From an uncultured Alphaproteobacteria bacterium (GTDB lineage: Bacteria; Pseudomonadota; Alphaproteobacteria; RF32; CAG-239), in contig CALXUP010000001.1 of the NCBI GenBank assembly GCA_944391715.1, positions 164,676-217,783 on the forward strand: a stretch of DNA of 53,108 bases, written 5' to 3'. Every line of letters starts with the position of its first letter. The stretch's first letter is position 1. Below, in pieces: positions 53,032-53,108 of this stretch. A program made the translations under genes and the position numbers. The notes below the pieces were generated by a model that was not told the origin of the DNA, searched no databases, and was given only the letters and a program-made list of their open reading frames with translations.

Positions 53032-53108
53032 ATGGCAAAAGAGAAGTTTGAGCGGACGAAACCGCACTGCAATATCGGAACGATTGGTCACGTAGACCAT
53101 GGTAAGAC
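53032..53108 (+). CDS. tuf: Elongation factor Tu, N-terminal fragment (runs off the window)
   Basis: The ATG at 53032 opens [13 protein letters not shown], then [12 protein letters not shown], the EF-Tu G1 region. Only 25 codons are in the window. It is preceded by tRNA-Tyr and tRNA-Gly(TCC), with AGGA about 11 bases upstream of the start. EF-Tu delivers aminoacyl-tRNA to the ribosome. Confidence 0.95.

Overview
The window reads as chromosomal DNA of an alphaproteobacterium with moderate to low GC, probably an uncultured host- or gut-associated lineage. Lineage markers are an AddA-type repair helicase-nuclease, a YlxR-L7Ae fusion between nusA and infB, DUF2336 and DUF2333 proteins, RpoH-like CTTG/CC-A heat-shock promoters, and a tRNA-Tyr - tRNA-Gly - tuf cluster. 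The assignment is inference from gene content; no rRNA gene is present.

Layout. 0-5 kb: the 3' end of addA, trxA, ftsH facing it, and an unknown gene. 5-10.2 kb: the translation/transcription operon rimP-nusA-ylxR-infB (minus), whose short leader carries an intrinsic-terminator hairpin. 10.2-11.1 kb: non-coding DNA holding a structured ~350 bp dispersed repeat and palindromic elements. 11-20.6 kb (minus): a large repeat-bearing unknown protein, gloB, a GAF/HD-GYP phosphodiesterase, a DUF2336 protein, and the overlapping run murJ-DUF2333-nfu-bax. 20.8-25.4 kb: a small orphan gene, typA, a membrane protein, a PfkB/adenosine kinase and a ferredoxin. 25.5-31.9 kb: htpG, the second copy of the structured repeat, a 58-codon membrane ORF, an orphan prepilin peptidase, a voltage-gated channel with an unusual filter, and groESL. 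32-35.2 kb: a TM2 protein, tRNA-Gly(GCC), several small orphan genes, an ASCH-like protein and a nitroreductase.

35.3-42.1 kb is accessory in character. It opens with tRNA-Ser(CGA), whose 3' end is repeated downstream in a 186-bp-period tandem repeat. It continues with seven genes (one SPFH/prohibitin-like, the rest membrane, coiled-coil or unknown) that have TTGACA-type promoters but mostly AU-rich leaders without a Shine-Dalgarno sequence. It ends in decayed remnants of cupin, carboxymuconolactone decarboxylase and aldo/keto reductase genes. 42.1-53.1 kb: a Kef-type antiporter; an overlapping envelope operon (ABC ATPase, a 1150-residue fused permease/GldG/DUF4340 protein, CDF exporter, secreted nitroreductase, secreted Cys-rich protein, membrane-anchored DUF296 protein); rlmB-murQ; and tRNA-Tyr, tRNA-Gly(TCC) and the start of tuf.

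The best candidates for undescribed biology are the duplicated structured repeat (10.4 and 27.5 kb), the tRNA-Ser tandem/inverted repeat (35.3-35.7 kb), the SD-less accessory cluster with the SPFH protein, and the envelope redox operon at 44-46 kb.
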